Positions 21,739 through 36,182 of a stretch of DNA of 64,000 bases are shown piece after piece; the stretch's first letter is position 1, and each line of letters opens with the position of its first letter. Below the pieces are notes generated by a model, which searched no databases, was not told where the DNA came from, and was given only the letters and a program-made list of their open reading frames with translations. A program made the position numbers and the translations under genes. Origin of the DNA: Liquidambar formosana. Lineage: Eukaryota > Streptophyta > Magnoliopsida > Saxifragales > Altingiaceae. Where the stretch lies: positions 28,225,278-28,289,277 of the forward strand of contig CM077824.1 in assembly GCA_039720395.1 (NCBI GenBank). The letters run 5' to 3'.

Positions 21739-22434
21739 TTTATAAAAAAATACAACAATCCCCTACATGATTCAAATGATATAAAAAAGAGTATAAAGAA
21801 TATAAGAATGTAATGCATCAGTAGTGATGTTTTTTGGACTATGAACCATACCTAGGATATGTAAGTAGTGACCTATAGAAATTTGGTAAAACTATAAGTT
21901 TCTACGAACCAAAATTTCTTCTTATAAATCAATCCATTCACAACCCACATTTTATTTTCGAAATCTGAGTTGTTCTAATTGATGTGGCACAAGTTGGTTA
22001 TGCGCCGTACCTAGATATTTATGAGTGATCTAAAAAACTTATTTAATCTTTCATAGGAAGTGGCCGCACTTTCACACCTATATAAGTAGATCCATCAAGT
22101 GTACACTGCAATTAAGCACACTTATCCAAAAATGATTATGGTATCCATTAAAAGTTAAAACTCAACCTAAAATATTATAGTTGGCACTATCTACAACATA
22201 AGAAGAGATACTCAAAATATGTCATATAAATGATAATGTTGTCACGACCCAAAATAATAAGTTGTGATAAAAAAAAATCCAGTTAAATTAGAGAAAATAA
22301 TTTGAAAATCACATGGAAGACACGTGTTAGAAAACTTGTTAATTCAATAAAAATTTTAGTATGACCTATTCGTAAATGGGACATATTATGACAAAACTTG
22401 TTTATATAATCATGAAAATACCCTGCCATCCATC
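21739..22434. other. Unrecognised sequence with a possible LTR start
   Basis: No gene is seen. At 22240 TGTCACGACCCAAAAT looks like the 5' end of a plant Gypsy-type LTR, which would then be interrupted at 22440 by the next solo LTR and continue after 27347. No matching end was found, so this remains a suggestion. Confidence 0.3.
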
Positions 22435-22439
22435 ATTGG

Positions 22440-25400
22440 TGTGAACCACGGGTTTTGATCACCCTTTTTAAAAGAGAGAGATTTAAATAAATAAAAATCT
22501 ATTTTTAAACTTCACCAAAGCAAATAACAAAAAGCAACGAGTTGCCACCTCATTTTTAGGGAATAAGGAAAACCATAAAAACATTTTTAAAAAAACCTTT
22601 CAAAAACCAAACAAATGACTCCAATATTGGAAAAGGCAAGCCTGAACAAACCAAAGAGAGGATTCGGATACTAATTTACGATGTGGGAAGATTCTAAGAA
22701 ATATCCTATAAGTATCCACATCACCCTAAAAAAAGTATCTTAATTTGTATGGATTATTTCAATTACTTCCTAATTAATTAGTCACCATGCATATAAAAGA
22801 ATCTTCCATACACATCTATATACATGTATAAACATCCATATAAGAATAAAAGAATAATATGAAAAGTAATAAAGAAGGAACAAAGAATAAAAGAATAGAA
22901 ATAAGCAAAAGGAAATAAAAAGAAAACTTATGACACTTAGTATCTTGGGGCGGACTTGAACATCAAAAAAGCGCCTACGTACCTTACATATAAAGATGTA
23001 AAGATCAATATTCACATAGTTCGAAAGCGAAGGGGTTATTTCCTTCACAATGAACTATCATAAATCTTAAGTTTCCATTTAAAGAAAAAGGAAAGTTCCC
23101 AAAGATAACAAGTTTCCAAAAGGAAAAAGAGAAAATAAGAGGTTTTATAAAGAGGGGAACTTTGAAGAGAATAAAGAGTTTAAAAGAATGGAAACCTAAG
23201 AATTATCATAATTCAATGCAAAGATAATAACCCAAGAGGGAGAAGGGAACAATTTATAACAAAACTAACCATAATCCAACTTACCAAGTGCCAATTATCT
23301 CAAAAAATTGAGAAAATACTAAATAATTGCCTTATATATGCTATAGGACAATTATCATGCTCAAATCAACCATATTCATACTCAAATCATCATTAGAAGA
23401 CCTAAAACAAATCTAGACAAAATACTAAACAATCCTAAAATATATTAATAATCATGATAAAAACAAAAATTAAAAGGAAGACAAAACCCTAGTATGCTCC
23501 TATATGCACTAGACTCACTATCATGCATGAAAATATCAAACATATGCAAAAAATGAATTATTATGATGAAAATATTATATAACAACTCAAAACATAGAAA
23601 TAAAATCTAACATGATGCAATAGATAAGTATTTTATGTAAAAACATAAAAAAGGCTTTTTTTATGGTGAACTTTTTTAAGAAAAATTATCCTGAGATAAT
23701 TTCACGTAAAAAGTACTCCATATGTATGATTTCTTCACATATTGTGGACGCCGGAAATCGACTCGGGGGGGAATCGAGTTTCTATTTCCACTTTTAAAAG
23801 GATTTTCAAAAAGCAAGGGAGTCGCCACCTCATTTTTAGGGTATGAGGAAACCACTAAAAGATTTGTTTTTAAAGAAAAACAAAATTTGACTCCATTTAA
23901 TGGAAAATAGGCAAGTCTTGAACCAAAAATGAGGGTTCGGGGGCTAGGTTACGAAATGGGAAGGTTCTGAGCCACGGGCCATAGACACCCATTTTGCTCG
24001 ATAAATCGGTCTCATTTATTGATTGGGCTTAATTAATTTCAACCATGCATAATAACTAAAAATTAAGAAAATTAAAAGATAAAAACTAAGCTAAGTTGGA
24101 CTTGGGCTCAAGTGAGCGGCCTACGTACTTCTGACGAAGATCAAAGTCCCCGTAGTTCGAACAAATATATTGGGGGGAAGAGTTTCACTGCTCGTAGGAC
24201 TCTATTAGAATCCAATCTATGATCAAACACTTATTTTTGAAGACAACTTGCTTTGAAACAAACAACTTTAGTTTAAAAAACTTGTTTGATTTAGGATCAA
24301 AACTCTAATAAAATCCTATGAATAATAAAACTCATGGGAGCATGCATCATCACATAAACAATTACATCATGGCAATGGAGTTTAGAGATATACCTGACAG
24401 AACTGAGGCAGTGTTCTGTTTGCAACCTCGGGGTTTTTGAGTCGAAATTTGGGTAGAGCTTCCATGCTTTCCAAGCTTTATGATGGCCTTAAAGGAGGGA
24501 GTCACAAGTCGAGTAGAGCTTTCGCACCTTCAAGCTCTAGAATGGGTCGCAAGGTAGAGGGTACTAATAGGAACGTTCCCCATTAACTATTAAGCCAAGA
24601 TCTTCTTTAGAATGAGTCTCAAGTGAAGGGATACTAATAGAAACGTTTACCCCACACTTAAGAACTCAAGCTCTTCAGTTGCTTAGGAAAATTCTACTAA
24701 GACTTGATGAACAATGAATGAAGGGAGGACCCCTATTTATAGTGAGATGTGGGTGGAATGAATGGTCAAGATTGGATCTAGTTAGGGATGATACAAGGGC
24801 TCTAAAACACTCTCAAGAGCTAGTTCCTATCTCAAACACTTCAAAGAGGTCAAGATAAGGTAAAACACCGTCAAAGGCTAACGGGCACCCTTGGTGGCCG
24901 TTTGGCCTTTCTAGGTGGCCATATAGCCGCCAGTAGCCTTTTTAGTGCATTTTTTGCCTTCCTTTGCCTTAAAGGCCAACGGGCACCCTTGGTGGGTGTT
25001 TGGCCCTTCATTGGTGGCCGTTTGGCCTTTTTAGGTGGCCATACGACCAACAGTGGCTGATTTGGGTGTTTTTCATGCCCTTTTGTGCATTCTTATCCCT
25101 TTTATGCAATGTATCTTGCCCATTTCAAGTCCAAATACATTGGTTTTGGACTTAAAACGACCATGACTCAATTTTCTATCTAAAATCTGATAAAAAAAAC
25201 CTAATTAAGCCACACTTGGTCAATTAATCAAGGGTTAAGCCCATATAGCTCATAGAGATCAATTAAGGCTTACCAGGATGATATTAAAGTTTGAACCTTA
25301 ATGGAGTCCTAGTTGCAACCAAACTCTCCCAAAACTAATTCCAAGCATTAATACACCTTCATTAAGACCCAATTGACATTAATGAAACATTAATTGAACT

Positions 25401-27342
25401 TAATTGGATCAAATTAAGAAGCAATTATAAGAAAGGCCAACGAACGGAATCAAACCAAGCCTACTTGGACCATTCTTAAGCAAATCATCTCCAAACTTAA
25501 CCAAATTTTAAACCAAGCCTACTTATGACATTCTAAGACCATTAGGATCATTCCGGGATGAATTTGATGATAATTGGATATCAAATAAAAATTATGCAAG
25601 TGAAATAACATAAATGCCTTTCAAGTCGCAAAAGTTCTTATTAGCTATCAAGACTTAACCAAATTGAACCCCGAAAGATCCCATGGACTCTTTGGGATGT
25701 ATAGAGCTTAGCTAAAAAGATTTGGTGCCAACATGATGCATTTCTCTACATGTGATAATGCTCCTAAGGTGGAAAAGTGTGGAATTAGAGGATGAAAATG
25801 GGGTGTGTACACATATCCTATGTAAAATCTATATCTAAGAATGCAATGAAAAAGACAACACACTTAAACACACTTTTTAAAGCACTCATGCAAAGACTCA
25901 CTCTTTAAAAAGGATAATTATCCTCCAAAAGAATAATCATCTATAGACATATGAAGATAAGCCCTACGCAAGATGAATTCCACATGAAAAGTACGTACTA
26001 AAAAACATACACATAAGTGAACCATGAAGAGAAAACAACCCTAATACTTCAACTAATATTCTATGCAAAACAACCCTATTCTAGAGAGAGAAAATCATTA
26101 TTTCAGCACACAAAAAAGAAACCCTAGAAAACTATCATGCTATTCATATGATATCTATCAAATAATTTCAATAATATCCAATAGACCTGATAACCAAGCT
26201 AAGAAATCATCCCAAATATGTAGAGAATAAAACCTAAGAGAATGAGAGAAAAAGATAAGAAGATAAGAGGAGAAGGAGGTTTACTTACAAAAGAGGACCT
26301 TTGCTGGATGCTCCCCTCTTCTTTGGCTTGATATGCTTCTAGTTCTCCTTCAAATATGTAGTAGAATAGCTCTCCTAAGGTATATGAGTGTGTGTAAATC
26401 CGTACTGCTTCTCTCACTCATGAATATGGAGGCTGTGTAACCCACTTATGTTGATGGGAGGATCTTAATTTATTTAGCTAACCAATCCTAGGATCCAATA
26501 GCTGAGATTAATTACTATAAAATTAATGAATGACTATAATTAATTCACTTGGACTTAAATAACTCAAAGTTACCTAAAAAATAAGGATAGAAACTCTTTG
26601 GAGAAAGAACAATGGAGTAAAAAGCTCAAAAGTAGCAAAAACAGCAAGAGAGCAGAGTAGGAAGCTAGGTCTCGGGTAACTGTTAGGGACAACTGGTTTC
26701 CAAGGGTTCAGGTCTGGTCCCCCCTATTGCTTCCTATTTTGGGTGTTATAGTTTAAAAGGGTTACAACTTGCTCAAATTAACTCCGAATTGAGTGATTTA
26801 AAAGCCCAAAATTTCAAAATTCAATAAAGAACAAGTTTAGAATAGTCTTGAGCAAAAAAATCTCCAACCATGGTTAAGTGGCTGGGTTTAACAAAGCGGT
26901 TAACCGAAAAAGGGTCAATTAGCCAAAAGTGTAGATTATGGTAAATTAATCCCAAAGCCATTCAATTGTTAAATTGACTCTACAAATGGACTATCTTCAT
27001 CAATATAAATGCAATGGAATAATCTGGAATGAGTTTCGAGGTCAATTGGAAAAGATACGAGTTAAAAGATGAAATTGCCCTTCAAATCGCAAAAATTCTA
27101 ATTAACTATCCAAACCTATCTGGAATTGAACCAAATTACACATATATATCCTAAATACACCTAAAAACTAAACACAAGTGATGGGATGCAAAAATGAGAC
27201 AAAAACATGTATGCAATAATGAGCTATGCACATACGCTTAAAAATGGCAAAAATGTCCTTTAAGGCTTTGTGACTCCTAAATGCTTCAAAAACACATGAA
27301 ATGAGTTTATAAACTCCTAGGGATGAAAATGAGGTGTTTACA
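22440..27342 (-). mobile_element. Solo LTR of the large family, interrupted by a second solo LTR
   Basis: Begins TGTGAACCACGG and ends GAGGTGTTTACA. Flanking pentamers are ATTGG (22435-22439) and ACTGG (27343-27347), one mismatch. After removing the nested LTR (23743-25811) and its extra 5-bp copy, the length is about 2.83 kb. The GAGTTGCCACCTCATTTTTAG box is at 22543 and the GCGGTTAACCG motif near 26900. The sequence on either side of the nested LTR lines up with the uninterrupted related copy at 48444-51303, which supports the join. Confidence 0.78.
23743..25811 (-). mobile_element. Solo LTR nested in another LTR, TSD CATAT
   Basis: Begins TGTGGACGCCGG and ends GGGGTGTGTACA, 2069 bases, with CATAT at 23738-23742 and 25812-25816. 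It contains GGGAGTCGCCACCTCATTTT near 23818 and two imperfect copies of a GC-rich unit with GGTGGCCGTTTGGCC at 24880-25060. It differs enough from its host LTR to be a separate subfamily. No internal domain is present. Confidence 0.9.
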
Positions 27343-27347
27343 ACTGG

Positions 27348-28786
27348 TATCATCACATGCATAATAAACCAGATTAAAGGAACCTACATAATTAAAATAT
27401 TACAAACATTTAATATTACATGTTTAATGCCCATTGGCCGAATAGAAAGTATTTAAATATTAAAAATCCTTAATGTAAAATTGTTCAAGTCCAAGATATT
27501 GTTTCAAAATAAACTAGCATCATAACTAAGCTGGTCCTCACATTGCTCCTCAAGGCAAGGTCTCCTCTGTTATGAAATCAAGAAATGGTTTATAAAAATA
27601 GGGGTGAGTATAAACTCAATAGATATAATTTTCATATGAAAATAACTTAAGCATGATAATATATAACCAAATAGATCATGCATAAAATACAATTAAAATA
27701 CATGTAATGTCATGAATGTTATGCGACTCATGTCTATTTAATTTATTCTATAATTACCAACCACTCCCACAGAAGTCTTCGCACGGAAACGAAGGATTTA
27801 AACCTAACATCCAAGAGGACAACACAACAAGTCATCCTTACCTAGGACCACAAGTAGACACTGCGAAACATCCCTACTTGGGACCCCAAGTACCCCAGGA
27901 CCAATGGAATAAAAAACACCACTGACATCCCTTGACCGCAAGTAGTCCAAATTCAATAATTCCTTTAATACTTTTATGAAGTATTTAATTAGTTCTATTT
28001 CATGCATTATTATGTCAATGATGCAATGAAAATGCATATAAATCCCAACGCATGTCAATATATCTAAAAATCAACAATATATAATTATTCCATAATTATA
28101 CAGCATGTTGAGCTATGTAAAACATGTAAAATCTAGACCAACAATAATTTACATAGCATATACATTCAAAACAAACCAAAATACATGTATATAAACCCAT
28201 TTACCCCTAAATGTAATATTCCTAGCATAGGGTTATGAAAACTAGATCTTCAATACATGCATTACAAAATATACATGATAATATACCCAAAAATCATGTA
28301 AATTCATAAATACAACAAATATCATTTATATTCAACATATTTAGGCTTATATCCTAACTTATTATCATTCCTAAAGTTAAATCCCATGAAAATTACACCT
28401 ACCTCAAGTATGATTGGCCAAAAGTAGTGAAAATGTGTTAGGAGGGTTGAATCCAACCCTAGGATGTAAAAAGAAGTCTCAAACTTCACAAATCAAGTTC
28501 CAACCTCCACCAAGCACGTATAGAATGAAGAATCCAGCCACTAAGAGCAAAGATCCTAGATCGTATGCAAAGGAAGAAGGTGAGTGTAAGAGGTCCAAAC
28601 CCGTACTCTTTCTCCACCATCCCCCTCTCTCTCTCTCTTCCCTCTTTCTCCTTCTCTCTCTTCTCTCTCTAAGTTAGGAAATGCAAAAATGCTGAAATGG
28701 GAATAAGGAAGTTGGGTTAGAGGTGTATAAGGGGTATAAGGGCACATGCGCTTTTTTTGCTGTCTTAAAAAAAAATTATCTTTTGA
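27348..28786. other. Unrecognised, probably older LTR remnant
   Basis: No gene is recognised. AT-rich sequence with ATG-rich stretches, a short duplicated unit near 27835-27900 and CT microsatellites at 28620-28670. Features such as a phrase reading AAAATAGGGGTGAGTATAAACT suggest a Gypsy LTR remnant that may have begun at 22240. Short ORFs here (27716-27925, 28414-28677) look non-coding. Confidence 0.3.
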
Positions 28787-28791
28787 TGAAC

Positions 28792-30015
28792 TGTAATACC
28801 CCGAATATTTATTGATTTATTTTACGTGTATATTCAGTGGAATTGTACACAAGGGATAATTTTAAATATTTTTGAAGTTAGTTGAATGTTGTGAGACATT
28901 GCCTTAAATTGTTTTGGATGGACAAGATAATTAGATGTTGGATATATATATATATAGATATTGTACGGTGGTGGAAAGAAAAGTAAAGAAAAGATAAGAA
29001 AAGATAGATGAAAGAAGAGAAGAAAAGACAAAAGAAGGGTAGGTGTGGAAAAATAAAAAAGAAAGAAAGAATACTATTTTTCGGTGGAAAGAAGGAAAGA
29101 AGAAAAAGAAGAGAAGAAAAGTCAAAGAAGGATAATAAATAAAGGAAGAAAAAATGGCATGAGAAGAGTAGAAAAGAAGGAAGAGGAAGGAAGAATTGGC
29201 CGATTGTAGGGATTACGTGTGGAAAAAAGGAAGGCAAGAAAAGAAGTCGTGAGAAGAGAAGAAATAAAAGAAGAGAGAGAAAAAGGAGATAGGGACGAGA
29301 GAGAAGAAATAAATAGAGAAGAAAAGGAAAGATATAAGAAGAGAAGGAGAAAGAGGAAGGGAGAAGCCGAGAGAGGCAGTGGGCGAACGATCCACCGGCC
29401 GGAGCATGGGAAGTTCTAATCTGATTTCTGTTAGTATGGATTTTATTCACTCATTTATGAGGTAGGGGGTTTAATTCTTGTACAGTGAATGATGATTATT
29501 TTGAAGCATATGTTAAGATTTTATTTATGCAAAGTGATAATTATTGATGGTGATATATTTGAGGTTTATGATGGTTGATTTCATTGACAGTTGGATTATA
29601 TTTGAGGTTGATGATTTGGAGTTCGTATTATTTGATTTATATATTATTTTGAATATATAAATGTTTGCATGTGATATTTGAAACATTATTTATTGTATAG
29701 GAATTGGATTTCCTACTAGGCTATTGTTTGCTCACCCCAATATATTTTCAGGTGATCATTGTTGGAGGCACATAGTAGAATTGGGGTCGAGATTTGGAGA
29801 GACTATTGTGTACATGTATTTTTATTTAAAGATGATGTAATTTTATTCATTTGGTTGGCCAATGTATATTGATGAAGATTTTTAGGTTAACCATCGCTAC
29901 CCGCAGCTACGCAATACTCTGTATTTTCAAAATGGATGTATTTTTGAAAAGTTTTAATTGTACGGAGCTCATAAAAATTGTATGTGTTATGATTTATAAA
30001 TTTTGGGGCATTACA
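28792..30015 (+). mobile_element. Solo LTR of a TGTAATACCCCG-type Gypsy family, TSD TGAAC
   Basis: Begins TGTAATACCCCGAAT and ends TTGGGGCATTACA, 1224 bases, with TGAAC at 28787-28791 and 30016-30020. TGTAATACCCC starts and a late phrase GGATTTCCTACTAGGCTATT followed by CTCACCCC are typical of chromovirus-like (Tekay/Del) Gypsy LTRs in plants. There is no internal region. It holds a long purine-rich tract and no genes. Confidence 0.88.
28972..29395. repeat. Long purine-rich tract in the solo LTR
   Basis: About 420 bases in which the plus strand is overwhelmingly A and G (GAAAGAAGAGAAGAAAAGA-like), with only scattered pyrimidines. The 190-codon minus-strand frame over it is all Phe, Leu, Ser and Pro and is an artefact. 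Confidence 0.9.
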
Positions 30016-30756
30016 TGAACCCCGATCGATCAGCCTATGAGGCCCAATCGATTGCCCTTGATAAAGAAATCGAGAGTATATACTGCCTACTCCTAATCGA
30101 TCGCTTTTATGGCCTGATTGATTGGGCTGTGCTAAAAATGCCCAATCTTGAATGAAAAGTGATATATGTCGCTACCTCCTCCTCCTAGCTAGAGAGAGGC
30201 TCGGTGAGTCGCGACCCCTGGAGCGACGACGATCACTGCGTAACATCTAGTGTCCCTCTTTCTATTTCTTTCTCTCTTTTTTTTTTTTTTTTTTTTTTTC
30301 TTTTCTTCTACTTTTGAAGAGCCTATTTATCTACAATTGGTGATTTGGGATTGGTATGATCTACGCTTCCAAATTGCTTTGCTTTAAAGTGAATGTCTCC
30401 CTAAAAGGAAAACATTCACAAAAAAGCAGAACTCAGAGTCGCCATCAGTTATTGGTTTAGAGATGTAACTGATCGTCTTTTAGGTATCCAAAAAATCAGC
30501 GATTAAGTCCGACTTGGATTTCAATAACTCCTATGGTCTGTGTTACCTAAATATTATGAGTACGGAGGCTCGGTTGAGGAAGGGGAAGGTATTAGCACCC
30601 CCACACACCCGTGGATTGAAACCACAGTTGCCACGTTCTAAATTGCATTCTCAATAGTACAAAACTTTAAACAAATTCCCAAAATGAATCATGCATATGA
30701 TATTGACATTGGGTTGTGCACAAAAATGTGGCCCTAACTTGATTTGAAAGAATTTA

Positions 30757-30870
30757 TTGAAAGATGGAATTTGCTTTTGCTTTTGAAAGATACATCGAAA
30801 AGATGGCATTTACTTTTGCTTTGAAAGATGCATTGAAAGATGGCATTTACTTTTGCTTTTGAAAGATGCT
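30757..30870. repeat. Short tandem repeat, about 50-bp unit
   Basis: Roughly two and a half copies of a unit containing AAAGATGGCATTTACTTTTGC lie in the left part of the outer LTR. Confidence 0.75.
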
Positions 30871-31466
30871 TTGAAAAAGGTGTGGTAACCCAATGTCAAG
30901 TGCAAGTGCGTGTCATGAAATATGGCATGTGTTTTGAATTTCAAAAGATGCAATTAAAGATAGTGTGGACCCCGGAAAATTAAGGCCCACGAGGGTTGAA
31001 AAGGAAAATGGGTTTGAAAAAGAAAAGGAGTCGCCACCTTATTTTTTAAAGGAAACAAGGAAAACCCTAAAAAACAGTTTGTTTTAAGAAAACAATTGAA
31101 TGACTCCATGTTTAAAAATGGAAAGGCAAAAAGTCTTTTGGAAACCAAAGATTGTGAATTCGGAGGTTAAGTTACGATATGGGAAGGTTCTAGGCAAAGC
31201 CTATAGGCACCCATATCGCCCTAAACGGTCTTTTAATTTAATTGGGCTAAATCAAAGTCTTAAACACATACAAATCATCAATTATCATCAAAAGACAGCA
31301 TGCATATCATCCATTCATTCATCCATATAAGCAAATAAATCAAAGAAAAACAGAAAGGAGAAAGATGGGAAAGAAAACTTAGGATACTTAGTATCCTAGG
31401 GCGGACTTGAACCTCACGAAGAGCGCCTATGTACCATGTATGAAAATACATGGATCAAAGTCCACG

Positions 31467-33118
31467 TGTTGGGAATCGAACAAGAGGGAAAAATACAAAG
31501 GCGGAATATAAAAATTTTTCCTACGATTCCCAATCCCATGAATCTAACTATGCATAACACAAAATCAAACCCTAACTACGAAGAGGGTTAGAACACTTAC
31601 AGAATTTTTGTCTTCTCCGTTTTGCTCCAAGCTTCGACTCCGGACAGCGGTGAATGAGCAGCCCAAGTGTGCTGCCTCCAACGGTATCCACACCTAGCTA
31701 GAGCTTCAAGTCCTTTCCTCCTTTTCCTTATTGTTGCTAGTGTAGGAGAAGAGATGAGAGAGAGAGAGGGAGGCTGGAAATTCTGGCCAGCCCTTGGTGT
31801 CTTCTAAAAGTGATGATGTCACACATCATAGTGTGACTTAAATAGTCCACACTAAAGGGGCCGGCCCTAGGGGGGAAACCCTTTTAGGGTTTTATGCAAT
31901 TTCCCTAAATTGCACAATAACCCCTATTGTTTATATCAAATACAAACATGGCCTCAAAGAACTATTCTTTATGCACTCATACCCTTTCTCTCATAGACTT
32001 AAAAGCTCATCTTGCATGATCAGTGTGTGACCCATTGGGTTCACATCATCAAGTAGTAGGAATAGCACGAGGTGTGCACAATGGAACTCTTTCCATTTAG
32101 GGTCTAATTGGAACTCCTTCCAATTCCCTAATTGATTATAACTCACTTATATCAATTAGGGCTTCTACTAACCATGAGTAACACCTAGCATATGGCTCAT
32201 GGTGTGGTCCTTAATGAGGTGAATAGTCATTTACAAAGAATCCTTCTGTTATAGTTTATAGGTTACAATTGCATCCTTCCTTCAACACAATGTCTCCAAT
32301 TGAACTAATAGGATATGGAAGTCTGTCAAGTCCCTAGTTCAATTACTTTATACTCATTCAAAGATATCAACTCATTGATGAACTTATGAAACTCTTTTCA
32401 TATTCATCCTACCATGGCCATGGATTTAATGAGTTATATTATGAATGCTATATGAGACATTCTCTCTCTTTTTCCTGAGAGTGATGGATCCCTTGTTGAT
32501 CACTCACATGCCTTCATACACATAGCAGTAGGGCCAATGAACACCTTTGCAGACCCCTGAATAGGATCTGCACTTAGTGTTATCAAACTTCTAAAGCTAC
32601 ATGCATAAGGCAACTATGGTGTCTCAGGTCTAAGGATTACTTGTACCACTATAACAATGAGAAACTGATTGACAGGCAGGATAAAACTCCATTCAGTTTA
32701 TCTCATATCTTTGGTCACATTCAGTGTACCTATTCTTATAATAGGCACCCACTTGTTGGTTGTAGTGTCTCCACACAAATAGCTTGAGACTAGCTATCCT
32801 CCTATAAAGTCAACCTAACAAGTGCTAGTCCTATGGTTCATTACTGTCCATCATAGTGAACCTTCAACTAGGAATGCTTAAGGAGTTTAGTACAGAGATA
32901 TATCTATAGTCTCAAAATTACAACTCTTTGTAATTCCATATTCTCAACTCTAACTCCATGGACATATTATGTAAATATAAATGATGCATATAAACATAAT
33001 AGAATAAGCCCTTTTATTAAATCAATAATAAATGTGACATATATAAATGAAATCAAATGATTGTTCCTAATCCCTAAACAATCATCTCTATGATTGGCTC
33101 TAGGGCATAATCCTAACA
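31467..33118 (-). repeat. 3' LTR of Copia element A
   Basis: 1652 bases with TGTT...AACA ends. Immediately inside it at 33119-33127 the minus strand reads GTGGGAGAT, the polypurine tract for plus-strand priming. Confidence 0.96.
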
Positions 33119-33128
33119 ATCTCCCACT
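33119..33128 (-). other. Polypurine tract of element A
   Basis: AGTGGGAGAT on the minus strand directly abuts the 3' LTR. Just upstream, the decayed end of RNase H can be read as an RYMVDWL-stop-CKWE-like string, the usual Copia ending. Confidence 0.65.
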
Positions 33129-36000
33129 TGCACTAAAGCCAATCGACCATGTATCGCATACCTATCTTCTCAAGATGTTGGTCTTAGACATAACCAATTA
33201 TGTTTTAAAGCTTTAGTCAGTAGGTCTACAAAAACTTATGTAGATAATATCTTCTGTAATGTATCTATTACCTCTTCCAATGATTCTTCTAATCACTTGG
33301 AATTGTCATTCTATGAGTTTGGACTTTTGATGAGACCGTGATTCCTATACTTGAGCTATAGACCCATTGTTGTCACAAAACAAGGTGTGGGCAACTCAAT
33401 GGAAGGAACAACTCTAAGTTCTAAATGAACTTATAGATCCAAACAGTCTCCTAGACAATGCGACAATTAATTCACCCTTAATAATGGAATCCACTGTATC
33501 TTTCATACAGTTCTTCCATTAAGTATTTCACCAACTAAAGTGAATATAAAATATACCCCATATGGATTATATCCAAATCCATATACCCATCTACTATGAG
33601 TTTACAATTTCCTTATACAATCCAATATTCCAAATTTGAATTGACTGATAACTATTTGTAACAATTACAACATAATAGATATCAGGTTCAATACATAGTG
33701 TAGAATAAGGCTTCTTAACACTTTAAGAACCTTACTTGTGTTATCCTAGGGCACATGCCCTTGAATAATGAATTCTTATCTGAAGTAAATCAGACCTCCC
33801 TTAGAATTCTCCATGTTGAACTCCTTCAACATTTCAACTATGTTTGATGATTTGGAGATACTTAGCAATCTATATGATCTATCTCTATAGATCTTGTTGG
33901 ATGCTTCTGCCAAATCTTTCATGAATTAGTTTTTCTCCAAAAACCAAAACTTTACATTAGATAACATTCATATATCATTCATACTGATTAGGATGTCATC
34001 TATACTTAGGATAAAGAAAAACGACCGCACTCCCACTAACCTTTTATACACTCATGGTCCATCTATACAATGAGAGAAATCAAACAATTTGATTACTTCA
34101 ACTTTATAGATGTTCTAATTATGAGAACCTTGTAGTCTATTAATAGACTTCTATAACTTACACACTTTTATGGTTTTTCACCATTTGATATAACATCTTT
34201 ATATCCTTTTTGACATATCTCATATTCAAAATGTGTGTTTATAGATAACAAGATCCAAATGGATTTCAGCATAACTATTATCAAACAAGTTTCTTTATAG
34301 ACAACTTTTTGCCTATGTTGAAAACATTCTTAAATAGCCAAGCTTTTTAGGTCTCTACCTGTCCATATTGGATTTAATGACTCTTAGTCATTTCTCAAGT
34401 TGATGTCAAACATCGCCTAATCATAATCAATAGGATTATCTTGGTGATCTTTATCACCAAAGAACAATTCTTTCACATTCTAATGGAGATACAATATCTC
34501 TCTTATGTTAAAGAAATATCCAATTTGATCTATGAAAAGAATGTGGTGTAATTAAAGGTTTTGCCTCAATAGGGGCAAGGGTTGGATCTTTGTTGGTTTG
34601 TGGCTTTACAAACAATTCTGTAAATTCTATCTACTTTTGCATCTTTCTTGAATGAACTCTTTCTCAAGAAAATCCAGCAATCATCCTAATGGACAACTTT
34701 TGTTCATTAGAGTAATAGAAATACTATCCCAACCACTTTTAGGATATACCACAATTCAACACTTGACCTTATTTCCAGATTGTCTACATTATGTTTCCAG
34801 ACAAACGTAGCACAAGCCCAAGCCTTAACTTCTTTAAGTTGGGTTTCTTCCCATATCATATCTGATATAATTGGGACAAAACTGGAGTAAACCCTAAATT
34901 ATCAATATGTAGCAATTTTAAGGTATATCCTAGATGGATACATTAGTAAAACTCATCATGGATCAAACCATATCTTAATAGGGTTCAATTCGTTCTCTTA
35001 GATTCACCATTGAGCTATGGTATTCTAAGATGAGTCTACTGTAATTGAATGCATGCTCTACATGACTATATACATCACAATGTATTAATCAAATTATAAA
35101 TGTAACTCTTTCACTTCACCAAGTAAAAGATGGGTTTGGTCATCTCATAACCAAGTCATAATCGTTACATTTAAATGAGAGTCTCTACATCTCTTGTATT
35201 CTCGGAATACGTTGCATTCGCTCTAATTAGTCATTTAAATTCAGAAATCAAATTTCTAGAATGTCTTAAATGACCCAGTTAAGAAATAAGTTCCCAAAAT
35301 TAATCTAGCAACTCTTGCTCTATTAAAATTTTTTTAAAGGTAACTTATTATCTACTTAACTTTCTGCTTCGATTTAGATTACACTAGAATCCAAAAACCA
35401 AGAAGCAAAACTAACCAACAATTTAGTTTAGAGCATGAACCAAAACTTCAAAAGTTTGGTTCTTCTAGGAAGACTGATACTTTATCAAGTTCCCTTTATA
35501 ATACCTTATGTTTACTACAAAATAATTATATTTCTTTGTCTTTGACTTTTCAAGACTTGCTTTCATCTATGCTTCCATTTTAAATCACATCTAGCTTCTC
35601 AAGCTATTCTATGTGATTAATCATTTTTCAAAAGAATGATTATTAATAAACAACTTTTATTACATCCTAGTCCAGAAGAAGTCCTTTACAAGTACTATAC
35701 TTTATAGTATTATTTTACTCACAATACAACCTTTGTATATGATGTAGGACATCAAAGGCACTTGCATTGACTAATTTTGCTTCTGAAGCTCATTAGTCAT
35801 CAATACTATCATATAGCATGGCAACAAGATGCCAATTGCGCATAGTGTCTTTTTAGGATGTTTTATGGAGGGCCTTTAATAAAAGGCCTAATAGCATATA
35901 AACAATCTTTTGAAATTGAGAACAATTCTCAATTTCCTAAGTCAATCAAAGAAATCGGGTTTAGTCAAACTATCAATATCCTATATATTAGGAAATAGGG
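33129..36000 (-). pseudogene. Decayed pol and gag of Copia element A
   Basis: Minus strand, order from right to left: gag remnants (about 35950-35400), then integrase, reverse transcriptase and RNase H remnants down to 33129. The region aligns by eye with element B's coding region, for instance the RNase H segment at 33280-33420 with 54640-54760. It is only about 2.9 kb where an active Copia gag-pol is about 4 kb, so pieces are deleted, and the gag zinc knuckle seen in B is missing. Stops are too dense for any functional enzyme. Confidence 0.65.
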
Positions 36001-36182
36001 GTTTTGAGGTGAGTAATTAGGTAATCTACATAAACAGAGAATTAGATTTCATTTTTATCCATAATGATTGGGTCTTTAATCATATGGTACCTCCCACTAT
36101 TTTATCAAATTCCATACACCCTCTAATGGAATTCGGGAATCTCATTCCTAATGGGGATTGGGGTCCCACTGTGACCTAGAAG

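Noticed and set aside
28878..29450. 190-codon minus-strand frame resembling a membrane protein
   Set aside because: Phe/Leu/Ser/Pro sequence produced by the purine-rich tract of a solo LTR.
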